From positions 23,174,774 to 23,238,773 of the forward strand of contig NC_065555.1 of NCBI RefSeq assembly GCF_022605725.1: a stretch of DNA of 64,000 nucleotides, written 5' to 3'. Position 1 is the first letter of the stretch. Each line of letters opens with the position of its first letter. The translations under genes were made by a program, and so were the position numbers. The stretch is from Anthonomus grandis grandis (taxonomy: Eukaryota; Arthropoda; Insecta; Coleoptera; Curculionidae). Below, one piece after another: positions 1-10,894 of the stretch. Below the pieces are notes generated by a model. That model saw only the letters and a program-made list of their open reading frames with translations, ran no database searches and was not told the DNA's origin.

Positions 1-2
1 GA

Positions 3-272
3 AGACGCAACCCAATTGAGAGGCCGCCAAGGTCACCTGATTTAACCATTTCTGATTCCTATTATGGGGCCGGTTCAAGCAAATTGTTTATTCCTAAATT
101 ATTACCAAATAACAGGGTATTAAAACAAAGAAAATTTAAAAAAATAATTAAAACAAAAAAAAAACTAAAACAAAGAATTAGAGACGCTTGTAATTCAATT
201 TTCATTGAAGAAATTAGAAATTGTTTTAAAATGTTTAGGAAAGATATTGAAAAATGTTTCGACATTAAATAA
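3..272 (+). pseudogene. Tc1/mariner transposase, C-terminal fragment
   Basis: Reading frame 3 is open from the window edge to a TAA at 270-272. It starts with RRNPIERPPRSPDLT, the block around the third catalytic acid of mariner transposases (family form W-PPRSPDLTPLDFFLW). It continues through a lysine-rich stretch to a C-terminal helix pattern, IRNCFKMFRKDIEKCFD, resembling the RR...C-I-DG end of the family. The DFFLWG part is scrambled (SDSYYGAG), so the copy is decayed. The rest of the element lies outside the window to the left. A transposase tail is well supported; the subfamily is not. Confidence 0.7.
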
Positions 273-714
273 AATTTAAAATAAGTAAATAAAATGAAAT
301 TTTCTTGTTAAATTAGACGTACTATGTACATTTTATTACAAACATATTTTTGAGGATGGTTTGTAACTCTTAGATCAGTGATTTAACTATTAGATAAATA
401 AATTAGTTTTTCTCTAATAAATAAATATGAATAAAAAAATTAATTTGTACACAAAATGTAAAAATCAAAATAGGCCTATGGTTATGAAATTTAGTACTCA
501 CGCATAATTTTGCATTCTAAACAACTTGTTCTTATAAACTTTTTTTTATATCTTGCCTAAAAATACTACTTTACCTACTCATAAAATTTTAAAAATGCTC
601 GTATCAAGGCATGCTTGATTTTTAAAAAAGAAAAATATGCTTAATTTTATTTTTTAATCAAGCAGGGCTGGATGCCAAACAGTCAAATTTCAACTACAAA
701 TTTTTTTGTCATTT
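273..714. other. AT-rich stretch without recognisable feature
   Basis: Homopolymer-rich non-coding DNA. It may include the 3' untranslated end of the mariner remnant on its left. No inverted repeat, RNA gene or open frame stands out. Confidence 0.5.
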
Positions 715-1640
715 TTACGTATAAATTCGCTCATCCTGGGACACACTGTATTTGTCTAAGAAGGGGCTACATAACTTTAACATAGATCTATCATCCGTAT
801 CTTGCGCACTTGTTTTTATTGAGTGCATAGCTTTATCGATAGCTTCCGTAGTGGAAAGAGTAAAATTAAATGATAAGTTTTCGTTCGATATATTATTTTT
901 ATGAAACATTCTGTAGAAATGATCCATAATGATTATATAGAATCAGGGTTGGATAGATGAGAAGGCAAGTTGTAGCTCTTGGAAGCCGTAACGTCCATGC
1001 TGGATAGAGAATTCCAAGTTTTAGATGGATTATTTTGAGCACAGATGTATATTATTTCGTCGATATTATGAGTTTACAAAATTTTATACCAATTCGCTCT
1101 ATGTAGGTCATGTTTAAATGCGCGTATATCGAAATTTTTATAACACCTATATTTACAGAATTTTAGTGGATGCTTACATATTTTTAAGTTAATTTCTAAG
1201 AATACTAACTCATGGTCTGACAAATTATTGGTAGACAATGTACCGCAGGAAGCGACGATATCAGGTTGGCTGATAAAAATTGGATCAATAGGGGTACTAC
1301 TATGTTCTGTAGTCCGCGTAGGTTCATTAAGTATTTGTGTAAGTGAATATGATTTGAAACATACAGATAAGATAACTTTAAATTAAAAAAAAAAAATACT
1401 CAAGAATTTATTCGAGCATCGATTTCCAAAACCCCCATAGAAAGTGTGTTTTTTATGTATGTGCATATTCCGCCTCCCCAAAAATTGTTCTGTCGACCCT
1501 TACAAATGTGTAGTCTGCAATTTCCAAAATATTACTGGGGATGTCACTCCTAAGCCATGTGTCTCCTTTGTGTTTAATAGTGTTGCAAATTCATTAAAAC
1601 TGGGTACCAAAGACCTGATATTTAGATGGACTAACTTCAT
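715..1640 (-). pseudogene. Jockey-type LINE remnant: endonuclease plus start of reverse transcriptase
   Basis: On the minus strand a Met at 1640 opens MKLVHLNIRSLVPSFNE, the N-terminal beta strand of an APE-type LINE endonuclease (H-N-R-S-L). After a deletion near 1385-1410 that removes the GDFN motif, the frame continues with NEPTRTTEHSSTPIDPIF and then LSDHELVFLEI, carrying the catalytic SDH. The last part, 715-927, matches the entry to reverse transcriptase (TEAIDKAMHSIKTSA...MLKLCSPFLD). The copy ends before the first RT motifs. Frameshifts separate the pieces. It is related in sequence style to the elements at 13785 and 46879. Confidence 0.75.
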
Positions 1641-1849
1641 TTATGCTAAACTATTAGCAATAATAATATCTATCTAATATAATCTATTAGCAAAGATACC
1701 CTTAATACAATTTGTAGGTAATATTATTTATCTCTGGCAAGACAAAACAAAGATAATGGTTAGTATTAAGTAAGCAGACAAAAAAAACTCCTGAAAAAAA
1801 AACTAATTCTAAGTTATTAAACGGTAAATAACACACTAAAAGCACTCGA

Positions 1850-3480
1850 AAAAGCTTTAGTTGTACCTACGTAAAAGTAAATGATCAATTTCGTCAAGGG
1901 TTTTACAAAAGTCAACGTAAATAGTAACCTCTTTCATTTAGAAATTTGCAAATGAAAAAAAGGGCAAAGATTATTTATAGAAGACCAGAACAAAAATCAT
2001 GCCGATTAACTGAGACTTAAGAACGAACTTTGAAAAAATTTTTATAAAGACGAGCTTAGAGAAGCTTATAAAAATTAACAAAAGTCGATATAAATCAATA
2101 ATTTTTTTTTTAAATAGCGGGTTAGGAAGGGCGGGAAGACTTTTTTTCCACAAATGAAAATGCCAGTTTTTTAGTAAAAAGTAATACATTTCAATGAATT
2201 TACTCATCATCATCAGACTACTACATAGCTGCAATGTTTACATAAAAATCCGTTTTTTTTTTTAGAAACAGAAGTGGGCTTATTCCTTAAAGACTCGCTG
2301 GCCCTGATAATATCATCAAAAGTAATTGTAAGGAAAATGTTGACACAATTGGAGTCACAAGTTATATTAGAGTCCTGGGATGATAAAATCAGCGAGTCCA
2401 GGTAAACGCTGTGTAAAGGTACCAAATACATCCCTTATTATAGCAGGAATTCTTGATCGTATTCTCTTGTTCTGAATAAATGGCCAAAATATTGACGGAT
2501 TCGAGTGGACATTTCCCTATATCCGGGTAACATGCTATCTATAAGCTGCGTCTACTTGATATTTAATTTAGGCGATGGAAGTCATTATACCTGAAATAAT
2601 AGAGGTTATTAAGATAGATTTTAAAGCCTTTAAATACTTTTTCTTAATAATATTCTTGGAGAACCAATTTAAAAAACGTCGTCGCCTTGGTTGGGTATCG
2701 TTAAAGCAAAAAGGGATTGTTGTCTACTATAAAACTGATGGCAAGCATTAGATACACCGCTAAAGCTGAAAACAGATAACTAATCAGCCTCTAAAATTAA
2801 TCGATACATCTCTGGACCCCGGTCGTTTCTGAAATTTAATTTTGGATCAGTCACCTTAGCCACTGGAAGAGAAATGCTGTGGGATATTTTTTTCATCCAT
2901 GGTAACCAACAAAGCAGAGTGATATGGATTATCGTCATTTTGCGGTATATTATTCCTTATGATGTCAATATTGAACTTAGTAAACACTAGATCTAAAAAG
3001 CGATTAAGTGACTTGGGTATATTGTTATATTGCCTATAATTAAGTAGATGTAATTTACTAGGTCGGGCATTAGTACAATATGAGGCAATGTTTAGATCTC
3101 CCAAAAAAATATTCTTATCGAATAAACACTCAAGTGAAGAAATGGATTCAAAGTATGTAGGATATCCAAATCTCTAGTAGTAGGAAGAATATAAATTACA
3201 AGCATATAAATAAAAATTTATTAACATTAAATTTACAACCAGTTACATGTATAAGTGGGAGTTAACAAGCTATTTTTGGTGTGTCCAGAGATTGATAGTT
3301 TAAGCTGGTTGATAGTCCACCACAAGAAGCATTAATAAAGTTTTCTTTTCTAGATGCCCGGTGTAAGATATATGAGTCTGGAAATAATTCATAATTTTAT
3401 ATACCAGACTGGAACTTACATACTAATTCTTCTTAAACTTTGATAACAAATTATGAGTGTGCTGTGTTCCTACTTTTTGT
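1850..3480 (-). pseudogene. Jockey-clade LINE ORF2 remnant: endonuclease, linker, RT motifs to A
   Basis: Minus-strand pieces in order: ELFPDSYILHRASRKEN near 3340; FLGDLNIASY at about 3095, with the endonuclease GD-N motif; NRFLDLVFTKFNIDI; the linker VHSNPSIFWPFIQNKR near 2490; the pre-RT segment ITFDDIIRASESLRNKP at 2300-2360; a WKKS...FSKLVF...KFVLKSQLI stretch near 2050-2170; and RT motif A, YVDFCKTLDEIDHLLL, near 1880-1920. Frames change several times and stops are frequent, so it is dead. Motif B, the YADD box and the 3' end are missing. Confidence 0.75.
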
Positions 3481-3519
3481 ACCAATAGATGGTACTCCAT
3501 TGAAAAATATGAGAACAAT

Positions 3520-3912
3520 ATTAACCTCTTAATTCTCTTTACGTCGTTTTGGGTAACCAGCCTTATCGTTCACTTTATTGTTGATGAGTAAGGTCGGTAT
3601 CCACATGCACTTTGGGATTAGTTACAAACTGTCTTATGGATTGTATTATCGTGTGGACGTCCTGAGAACTGACTAAAGTAGCCCTAAGAGTTCTATGTCC
3701 ATTGCGATTGAGTTTCTTAATTTTATAATACAGGATACCTCAATTTGTTTACCTATTACTTGACTCAAGAGAGTGAAAACTTGGGCTTTTTCTGTTTTAT
3801 TAGATATCAATCCCATATTAAAAAACCTCTTGGTTTGACGTTGGCCTGCTTTTCTGCCTCTTAAATCCCAATTAGCAATTTTTCGACGCGACAACGTTGC
3901 AAATTGCAACAC
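3520..3912 (-). pseudogene. LINE ORF1 (gag-like) C-terminal remnant
   Basis: Two adjoining minus-strand pieces, one containing VFTLLSQVIGKQIEVSCI followed by KLRN and the other RTLRATLVSSQDVHTIIQ followed by NPKVHVDTDLT, have the look of the RNA-binding C-terminal half of LINE ORF1 proteins. They lie directly upstream, in the minus-strand sense, of the ORF2 remnant at 1850-3480, so both are taken as one element. No zinc knuckles are visible. The upstream border is unclear and runs into the CGTTG-rich segment at 3884-4050. Confidence 0.5.
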
Positions 3913-4050
3913 AACGTTGCATTATTACGTTGTTTTAACCGTAGAGACAATCCCGTTTTACACCAATTTGAAAGAGATTTTTTTGGTTATCTCAACGTTA
4001 CGCAGTGACTACCCGTTAACTTTCTACACGCTTTTGCAACGTTTTTAGAG
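3884..4050. repeat. Cluster of CAACGTTG-type motifs, left
   Basis: AACGTT/ACGTTG occurs five times in about 170 bp (two ACAACGTTGC copies, TTACGTTG, TCAACGTTA, GCAACGTTT). A comparable cluster lies at 5010-5235, and the two bracket the candidate exon at 4615-4769. The density is unlike the flanks. They could be subterminal repeats of a decayed DNA transposon. No clean terminal inverted repeat was found. Confidence 0.35.
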
Positions 4051-4614
4051 TAACTGATTTTTGGTCGGATGGACGCCATAAAGACAGTAAAATTAATTAC
4101 TTTTTTAACAATAAGCTGATAGATCAAGCAGCTACTCCAAAAATACAACCTTTTTAATCCATCTTCTGAATAGTCCTTATTAATATTTGTTTTGTATGTA
4201 GTTTAATATAGTGAATTATACGTGTAAAATACCCGTTTTGAAAAATATACAAGCACTTAATTTATAAACGGAACGTAGTTTACTGTGAAAAGATGTTATT
4301 TTAGCCCTAAATAACGCGCGCCCTGAATTTATAGCGATTTCGAAAAAATAATAAGTATTTTTTTTATTGGTTTTATAAGAAACACGCTGTCGTTGTCCCT
4401 GGTTGGCCTCAAGCAAGAGGAAGAACGGATGGACCTAACTTAAAATTTTAATATTTCAATTATTGTTTGCAGTTTGTTACGCGTATGCAGCACGTTTTAC
4501 AAACTTTAATAAACAAAAACTTTAACTTTTACAAAAAAAATTATAAGCTCTTCGAAGAATATAAACTCTGAAAGAATGGAAGGACATTTTAAAGTAGTAA
4601 AATTTAATACAAAC

Positions 4615-4769
4615 CTTTCCACTGCTATCTTCCGCCACTTCCATTGGTTCTACATAATCCATATCAACTTCAGGTAAGCTAGTTGTAGGCATTTTTGCTT
4701 CCATTGCAAGTCTTTTTTTTTGCGTCTGTAGTAAGTTGCAGAATATTTAAAGTCTTTATATCTCTTCAT
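4615..4769 (-). CDS. Candidate first coding exon with splice donor; origin unknown
   Basis: From the ATG at 4704 thirty codons run MEAKMPTTSLPEVDMDYV then EPMEVAEDSSGK and meet AAG|GTTTGT at 4615/4614, a good donor site. The acidic, well-spread composition differs from the surrounding low-complexity DNA. A second ATG at 4769 opens MKRYKDFKYSATYYRRKKK in a frame that differs by two bases across an A9 run, so the exon may have begun there before slippage in the A-tract. I do not recognise the protein. No acceptor or second exon could be assigned downstream. It could be a host exon or the first exon of a degraded multi-exon transposase. Confidence 0.35.
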
Positions 4770-5009
4770 TTTTTAAAGCAAAATGAAAATAAGAAATCCC
4801 CATTATTCCAAACAAAAAATGAATTATAAAAATATAGATTAAGTAGGTTATGTTGAATTGAATATTTTTTCTTCCTCTTATTGTCTCTACCTTTGTTTTT
4901 CATCTTCTTTCTTAAACTCTTCAAAACATGTCAAAAAGCTCCCTCTACAGCGAAAAATGCTCAACACAGGCGATCAGGCAATGTAATACCCATTCGCTAA
5001 CGATTAGGA

Positions 5010-5235
5010 AACGTTGTTCTTACTGGGTTTTTCATTCGAAAAATTGTACACATCTGCACGTCGTTGTTTTAAGTGTAAATTACTACTGCTACCATCTATA
5101 GTAAAAAAATACGTTGTAAAAACAGCAGAGTTTTACAACAGTTGCGATACAGGTGCAGTAGGTTTAAGTTTGGTCGAAAATAAACGTCGTTGCAAAACCA
5201 ACTAAATTTTACACTGAAAACAATGTTGCAACTAG
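5010..5235. repeat. Cluster of CGTTG-type motifs, right
   Basis: Contains AAACGTTG, ACGTCGTTG, TACGTTG, AGTTGCG, ACGTCGTTGC and ATGTTGC in about 225 bp, echoing 3884-4050. The segments also share ATCTCAAC followed about 10 bp later by GTGACT (3988-4010 and 5250-5275), in the same orientation. The short open frames here are low-quality. Confidence 0.3.
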
Positions 5236-5536
5236 TGAAAATAATAGTAATCTCAACTTAGGTGACTGTAAATTGTTACTTGGGATAGCTCTTGGCGTAA
5301 AAACAACATTACTCCGACCTTGCTTACAATTAATATTAGGACCTTTGTTGGATTTTAGCCTCGATGTCAGTGTATTTTCACATTAGAAATAATATCCTTT
5401 AGTTAGTTGGTTAAGTTGTTTTCTGGTTATTATAACGTATTCGTAAGTTTAATCATATATCGCATTATCTAAGACAATCGGACCGACTTACTAAAGGAGA
5501 AAGGTGCCATTTTGTGTTTATTCTTTAAAGTTAAAC

Positions 5537-5780
5537 TCATTTGCCAGTGTACTTAAACCGGAAACTTAAAACTCTTTCTGATTTCCATACTGCGCGTTCT
5601 GTTCGGACTCGCCATGATAATGGTATTGTATACCAAGACACAAAAATAAAGTCTATAAAAGAAATTTTAACTATTAAGCAACTCATGCATTTACTATCTT
5701 CTAGCACTAGCAGAACTTTATCCCTTTTTTAATTTTTGTAAAATGGTTAGAGATTTTTTACCATCCCTCCGTATCAGTAC
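5537..5780 (+). pseudogene. Non-LTR retrotransposon, C-terminal end of ORF2
   Basis: The frame reads LPVYLNRKLKTLSDFHTARS, then VRTRHDNGIVYQDTK, and a degraded AIMHLLSSS-like segment. This is the order seen after the RT thumb of jockey/CR1-type LINEs (a LP-YL segment, an R-TR-H-DL block, then the W-N-LP block). A frame change near 5730 leads into FCKMVRDFL. No RT core is present, so this is a short 5'-truncated relic on the strand opposite to the LINEs at 715-3912. Confidence 0.5.
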
Positions 5781-5784
5781 ACAA

Positions 5785-6524
5785 GGAAAAAGAAACAAAT
5801 TCAACCCCACAAACAGCACATCACAAAGCAAAAGATACAGTCTGTTATATGTATGTATATTATAATATAGTCTATTGCATTATCACCATCGCAATAGAAA
5901 AACGAAACACACACTAAATTATGCTTTATTATTCCTGCAGTAGTTTCTTAAAAATGTATTTTTTAAAAGAATATAAGCTAAAAATTATTTTGGTATTAAA
6001 TTGGCAGCTATTTATAATTTTTGAAATTTGATAAGAAAATGATCTTTTATAAGTTTTGGTTGAGTGAAGCGAGGTGTTATACCGGGTATTAATATTGTGA
6101 ACATCTGTGCGAAATTTTATTTTATTATACAGGGTTACTGGTAATTCGATACATTCCTTTGGAGATGCGATAGGGGAGGGGGTAAGAAGTAAATTGAACC
6201 CTAATATGTATTATGCAAAAGTTGATAGTTTTCAACATATTTAATTTTTTCTGTTTTTCTTCAAAATGTAGACCTTAGTGGTTTAAAAGGCAGTTTCCAG
6301 AAAATCCGCTGTATATTTTTTTAACTTTTTAGGCAAAATACATGCTCAACACAATAGTATTACGTTTGTAATGGCAAAAGTCCCGCAAATAGTTGTAACC
6401 ATAGGTAAATTCTCGATGCAAAGTGTAATTTTTTTTTCTTAAATAAAATACTAAACTACTACACTTTCTAGTGGATATTTTTTGAAAAAAAATTATGCTA
6501 CATTCTTTTTTTTCAAAATTTCCT
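5785..6524. other. Non-coding stretch with one mariner-like end
   Basis: Mostly AT-rich. Near 6127 TATACAGGGTTACTGGTAAT resembles a mariner terminal repeat facing right. No matching inverted partner was found before the gag remnant, so it may be a solo end or chance. Confidence 0.3.
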
Positions 6525-6537
6525 TCAAACTTCCTTA

Positions 6538-7580
6538 TTATTCCTTAACTGTCCTAAATGACCTGTGAAATGAGTTGTTGGCTCTATTGATATTAGTTTG
6601 TCTGTCATTATTATACCTGTTACTTGTATTATTGTTAAAACCGCGAATATTTCTACCACGTTCATTATTGTGCCTATTGAAATTTTGGCTGCGTCGAGTG
6701 TTATTGTAATAACTATTATTATTATTGTTGTTAGGTCGCCTACCTCTATTATTATAAAAAAATCTGTTATTATTTCTAAAATTATTTTGACCTGAATTAG
6801 CATAAAAAACGTTCAAAGTTGAAGCCTGGGCATTATTATTTATATTTATAAATTTATTGACAACCTCCTGTGCTGTGGTAAATGTACCTGCCTCTATAGC
6901 TACCCTAGCCCTTTCGGAATTAGCATTTTGAGCTAAGGCTCTTACTGTTTGATCAGTAGAATACTTTGCTGCGACATCGGCGGGGACACCCTCGCTAATA
7001 TATGCCGTTTTTAATTTTTCAGCTAGAGATTTAATATCCGAAGCATAACTTACAGTATCTCTAGCATGTTGCCTAAAATTTAATAGCTTTGTGGTTTAAC
7101 AAACAGCTGTGAACTCTCTCCTTTAATTTTTGAACGCAAAGTGTTTATAATTTCTGCAAGGGATGCTTCGGTAGTTAGTAAACCTCGAGCCTTACTTTTA
7201 AGTCGTATTTTAATGTAGGTTACTGCGTTTGCTCCATGATCGCCCGAATTTTCATTAAGTAATGTAAGAGCATCTAAAAATTATTGTAGCTTGTCATGTG
7301 AGCCATCAAACTCCTGAGGTACTATTTTCCCAGCTAAATTAAAGAACTTAAAATTTGACAAAGGCATATTTATTTCCTCTTCGTCGCTCGATGCTATATA
7401 ATACTCGTCCAAAATTAACGGATCATTTTTTTCTATACAACTTAATGGTACTTTATATAGAACTTTTAATATCTCAAATGCCCTAACTACTTTACCTCTA
7501 ATAAAAAGGAATACGTCCTTAGTTTGATTCTTTTGCTGATTATCTAATTGAACCCAAATATTCGTATACCCGCACTACCA
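6538..7580 (-). pseudogene. Ty3/gypsy-type gag remnant
   Basis: The minus strand carries an acidic leader (YIASSDEEEINMPLSNFKFF), a capsid-like core (GKIVPQEFDGSHDKL, then ALTLLNENSGDHGANAVTYI, then LTTEASLAEIINTLRSKIKG), a second half (SLAEKLKTAYISEGVPADV, then AQNANSERARVAIEAGTFTT, then AQEVVNKFI), and an Asn/Arg-rich tail ending HRSFRTVKE. This layout fits gag of 17.6/297-like gypsy elements. A stop replaces a codon in the early core near 7285, and a frameshift near 7095 breaks the middle. No CCHC knuckle is present; the Asn/Arg tail may be the nucleic-acid binding part. No pol follows: the element is cut at about 6525. Confidence 0.7.
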
Positions 7581-7642
7581 TAGCTGCATTCGATTTACGC
7601 GCACTAGTTTAAACGCTAGTAAATTCAGTCATTCATGAAAGT

Positions 7643-7690
7643 CATTTTAGTCACTAAGAATTGCGGCATTTTAGTCACTAAGAATTGCGA
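7643..7690. repeat. Exact 24-bp tandem duplication
   Basis: Two adjacent copies of CATTTTAGTCACTAAGAATT followed by GCG and then G or A (7643-7666 and 7667-7690). It lies between the small membrane ORF and the gag remnant, that is in the leader of the gypsy-type element. Confidence 0.85.
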
Positions 7691-7766
7691 AAACTCGTGT
7701 CGTTTATCAATGGGCTGGTTAAGGGTTAATAATAGGGTTTGAAGCAGCAGCATCTCTTCTTAGTTA

Positions 7767-8003
7767 CTACTGGGCCAAGTTAATCGTAGAAACAGCAAGC
7801 TCACGAGTTATCTGCTTCCTAATTTGCTTCTTGTACATTTGAAAGGACTTTATGATTACCATCACAATAAGCAAAATAACTATTATGTACAAAATTGGTT
7901 TGAAGTCCTTTGTAATGTTGTATTCTGGCTTCTGCACTACAAAGTTTGAATTGACTACCCTATTTTCTGTCAAATCTTGGTGAGTGGATTTACATTGCCC
8001 CAT
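7767..8003 (-). CDS. Small MGQ-starting single-span membrane protein upstream of gag
   Basis: A 78-codon intact frame starts MGQCKSTHQDLTENRVVN. Gly2 followed by a polar segment with a serine at residue 6 fits the shape of an N-myristoylation signal. A hydrophobic run, ILYIIVILLIVMVII, at about residues 42-56 is followed by a basic Lys/Arg-rich tail (KSFQMYKKQIRKQITREL). This predicts one membrane span with a short basic end. An upstream in-frame start at 8111 adds 36 residues without family-like features, so MGQ is preferred. The same strand carries a possible primer-binding site 131 bp upstream and the gag remnant about 190 bp downstream, placing it in the leader of the gypsy element. I recall similar small ORFs in some insect gypsy lineages, but that is unverified and the function is unknown. 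Confidence 0.5.
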   Translation of the reverse strand: MGQCKSTHQDLTENRVVNSNFVVQKPEYNITKDFKPILYIIVILLIVMVIIKSFQMYKKQIRKQITRELAVSTINLAQ

Positions 8004-8133
8004 TTTGCTGATTTGCTTATCGCCAGTATATTGCAATATATTTGGAAAAATGAGTAAAAAAAGAAACACTTTACTTTTAATCGGGCCCAGAATAATCTTT
8101 TTCCTCAACAAAACCTATTATTTCTCCATGATT

Positions 8134-8143
8134 CGACTGGCCA
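8134..8143 (-). promoter_or_regulatory. Possible primer-binding site of the gypsy-type element
   Basis: On the minus strand TGGCCAGTCG resembles the TGGCGCAGTCG primer-binding site of 17.6/297-like elements with one base missing. It lies upstream of the small ORF and gag in the expected order. The evidence is a short match only. Confidence 0.3.
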
Positions 8144-8153
8144 AGGGTCATCA

Positions 8154-8429
8154 TGTAATAGCCGGGTACTAAGGGCAAGTAAAACAAAGAAGATTACCCA
8201 TCTAAAACTGTTTATTGAATGAATTGAAAAATATTTCCATACAAAAAGCAATTGAACAGCGTCACAGTTACTTAATTAGACACGAGCCGCGATATAGCTT
8301 ATTCTGCAAATAGCTGCTATACTAGGTCGACTAATTATTGCAACTAACTATTAATGTTTATAATAAAAATAAAAATAACCTACTTTGCTTTTAAAGAATT
8401 TGCCTAATATTATTAATAATTTCTTTACA
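8154..8429 (-). mobile_element. Possible 5' LTR of the gypsy-type element (borders uncertain)
   Basis: Read on the minus strand, the segment between a TGTAAAG at about 8429 and a CTATTACA end at 8154 precedes the possible primer site by 10 bp. It contains an AATAAA near its 3' part (8211-8216). No second LTR exists in the window, so the borders are inferred only from TG...CA. Confidence 0.25.
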
Positions 8430-9021
8430 TGCAGATAGGGTAGGATGTAAATGCAGTAACGTAGCATGATGCTTTAGTGCTGTATGTAAGGATACTGGCG
8501 GGAATGTGTTTTTATTGAACTAGGTTGGGCACTCTACATGCTGTTTTTATTCTGGAGAATTTGATACATATTCAGATGTGAGTAATAGTTTGCTCTTTAG
8601 TCTTTATCCAACAAGGGGTAAAAAATAAATAAGATCCATTTTTTAGCAGTTACTCGGAGTCTTAAAGATTATCCATTTGACTTGTCTGAGGGTAAGGGAG
8701 CATTTGGCTGTCAAAGAAACCTCGGACTAATATCGTCCCACTAAAATTAGCCACTTCATAAGTATTAATATATTTACTAGCTTGAAGCTTGAAAACAACT
8801 AGCAGCTCAATCCAACGGTTCATCTCAAAACGTTAAAATATCAAACGGGTAAAATATTCCACAAATTCATCAAAATGTGATTACAAAGTAGACATTTGCA
8901 ATCGCTAAAGTTTTCGATCTCTAACCTAACAACATTTAATTTGTATTTTTTCAACATGATAAATGTGGAAGAATCTGAATAATTTAATTTTTTTTTAACA
9001 ATTCATCTTGCAGGCGAACGG
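8430..9021. other. No recognisable feature
   Basis: AT-rich DNA without open frames, terminal repeats or RNA-gene patterns that I can support. The last four bases (9018-9021, ACGG) are the left part of a possible target duplication of the adjacent LTR. Confidence 0.4.
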
Positions 9022-10524
9022 TGTGGCGTTAACTTTACAGTATTACTATTTTGCCAAGAGTTTGCAAACGGTAGCTCAGAATTATTTGATGTTTGGGATT
9101 GTTCGAAGGTTCACTTATGACTGGCTATTAAAGAATCTAAACTTGATTATAACTATTAAATAAGAGGGCGCCACTTGGTTTTTTTTTATAAATGAAAGAA
9201 AAATAAGAAAAAGACTTGGTATATAGGTTTCAATTAACAATTAAATGACCCTGGATAAAGTAGATTTAAAGAGGCAAAAAAAACATCTTAACAATACAAC
9301 CAAATTATATTTACATCAAAGATATGTATACACCGCATGTTCTAATCTATTAAATGTTAATAATTTATTATGAATTAAAATATGAATAATGTTGATATGA
9401 TTAAAATAAGTTTGACAAAAGTAACATTTAAATTATGATTTCGCTATTAGGTAGATTTCAGCACTTAAAAAATAAATTGCAACTATTAAAGTTTTTTGTA
9501 TATATTTGTAGTACGCAGAAGAAAGTTCATGAACCTTTTTACCTAAGGCATATCAGCCTTAACCGAGTTATATCTACATAACTACCAAAAAAGGTACTGA
9601 AAAATACTAAACAAAAAATAACTAAAATTATAGATAAGAAATTGATCTATTAAATTATGATATTGATTAAATATTTGTAACGTTAAATTGAAATAAAATG
9701 TATATTAATAAAAATTTAGATAAGTGAGACAAATCTATGTTTAGTAATATTTAAATAAATGGAATAAACTGGCCTGTATATTCCTCCAAGAAATGAACGG
9801 CTAGCCTTCAAAACCGAGGCTATGAATGTATGCCATTTGTAGCTCAGCTATCCGGACTGGGAATCTCTAATACTAGCTCTAACTCTGGCTTCAGCTTCAC
9901 CGCTTTCAGCAATTTCCCGGGGAAATTAAAAGCCTGCAGTCATCAACAATTGAAGAAGAATAAAGAGGAAAACGGAAAAGTAAAACCCTAAAACAACGGT
10001 TGCCATTGTATTCACTGTCCATAAAAAATGAATGGCGTTAAAAATGTGACACACTCACCTTGCTAAGTTTCATTCTCTATCCATCAAAATCTTGGGCATC
10101 CTGCACCAGAATTATGAATTAAACGGTTCCCTAAAGGAACAAGATTAAGGACAAACTTCACAAACTGCGGAAATAAAAAACTGGCCTTTTACGTGCGCTC
10201 CTACTTGCAACACGGGAATAAGTCGTCGAAAAATGGACGCAGTACAGACTAAATCAGTAACGACCCCACCTCTCGCCTGAGCTGTCAATATCAGCCAATC
10301 AGAGAAAACATTAATTAAGACCAATCAGAAAAGTAACGTCAACAGAAAGCATGGATAATTAAACCAGGAAAGTGATGCGTTATAGTAGTAATGTGTTATT
10401 GACAGTGTGAATTTAAAGAAATATGAATAAAAAGTTGACTGAAATTATTAATGTAATTATTAAAATTAATGAAATATCAATGGAGCCTTAGTGAACATAA
10501 GGAGTAGAAAAATAAAACGCTACA
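9022..10524. mobile_element. Solo LTR, family 1, long copy (about 1.5 kb)
   Basis: Starts TGTGGCGTTAACTTTACAG and ends ACGCTACA, giving the TG...CA ends and imperfect TGTRGCG inverted tips typical of LTRs. The inverted copy at 55274-56279 aligns along almost its whole length. Relative to that copy, this one has about 530 extra bases (roughly 9059-9592), entered after CCAAG and left before GTACTGAAAAATAC. Flanks are ACGG (9018-9021) and TCGG (10525-10528), a 4-bp duplication with one mismatch. Two CCAAT motifs lie near 10296 and 10321. No internal coding region accompanies it, so it is the product of LTR-LTR recombination or a non-autonomous element. Confidence 0.7.
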
Positions 10525-10610
10525 TCGGTTTTATTGAGCATTTTTTAAAACTTTATTACTTTTTAAAAACCCGATGAAATAAATTAGAAATGATTGAAAT
10601 TTTATTATAT

Positions 10611-10890
10611 TGTAACGATACCAGCTGTTCTCCGTCATTCTAGAATGACACAAGTTTACACACTGCACGACGTCTCTGTAGACGAGTGGAACGTCAGCGA
10701 ATATTCCCGAATTATGCTCAGCTGAGTATACAAGGAATCAAGTTTGATATTGGCTCGATATTTAAATCGCACATAAATCATAGTAAATATCGATCGTGTT
10801 TAGTAGTGTTAGTATGTAAATAAGTCAGTTTTATATTTTTGTACAGCGAGTATTTTAATTCACACGTTAACGAACGGTAAAAACGCTACA
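10611..10890. mobile_element. Solo LTR, family 2 (280 bp) with ATAT target duplication
   Basis: Begins TGTAACGATACC and ends AAAACGCTACA, with TGTARCG inverted tips. It is flanked on both sides by ATAT (10607-10610 and 10891-10894), a perfect 4-bp target duplication as in Ty3/gypsy integration. A 16-bp perfect palindrome, GTCATTCTAGAATGAC, sits at 10634-10649 near one edge. No internal region is present. Confidence 0.75.
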
Positions 10891-10894
10891 ATAT

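Noticed and set aside
6525..6803. Isoleucine-rich frames on both strands
   Set aside because: Shadows of the Asn/Arg-rich gag tail, whose low-complexity AAT/AAC codons keep other frames open.
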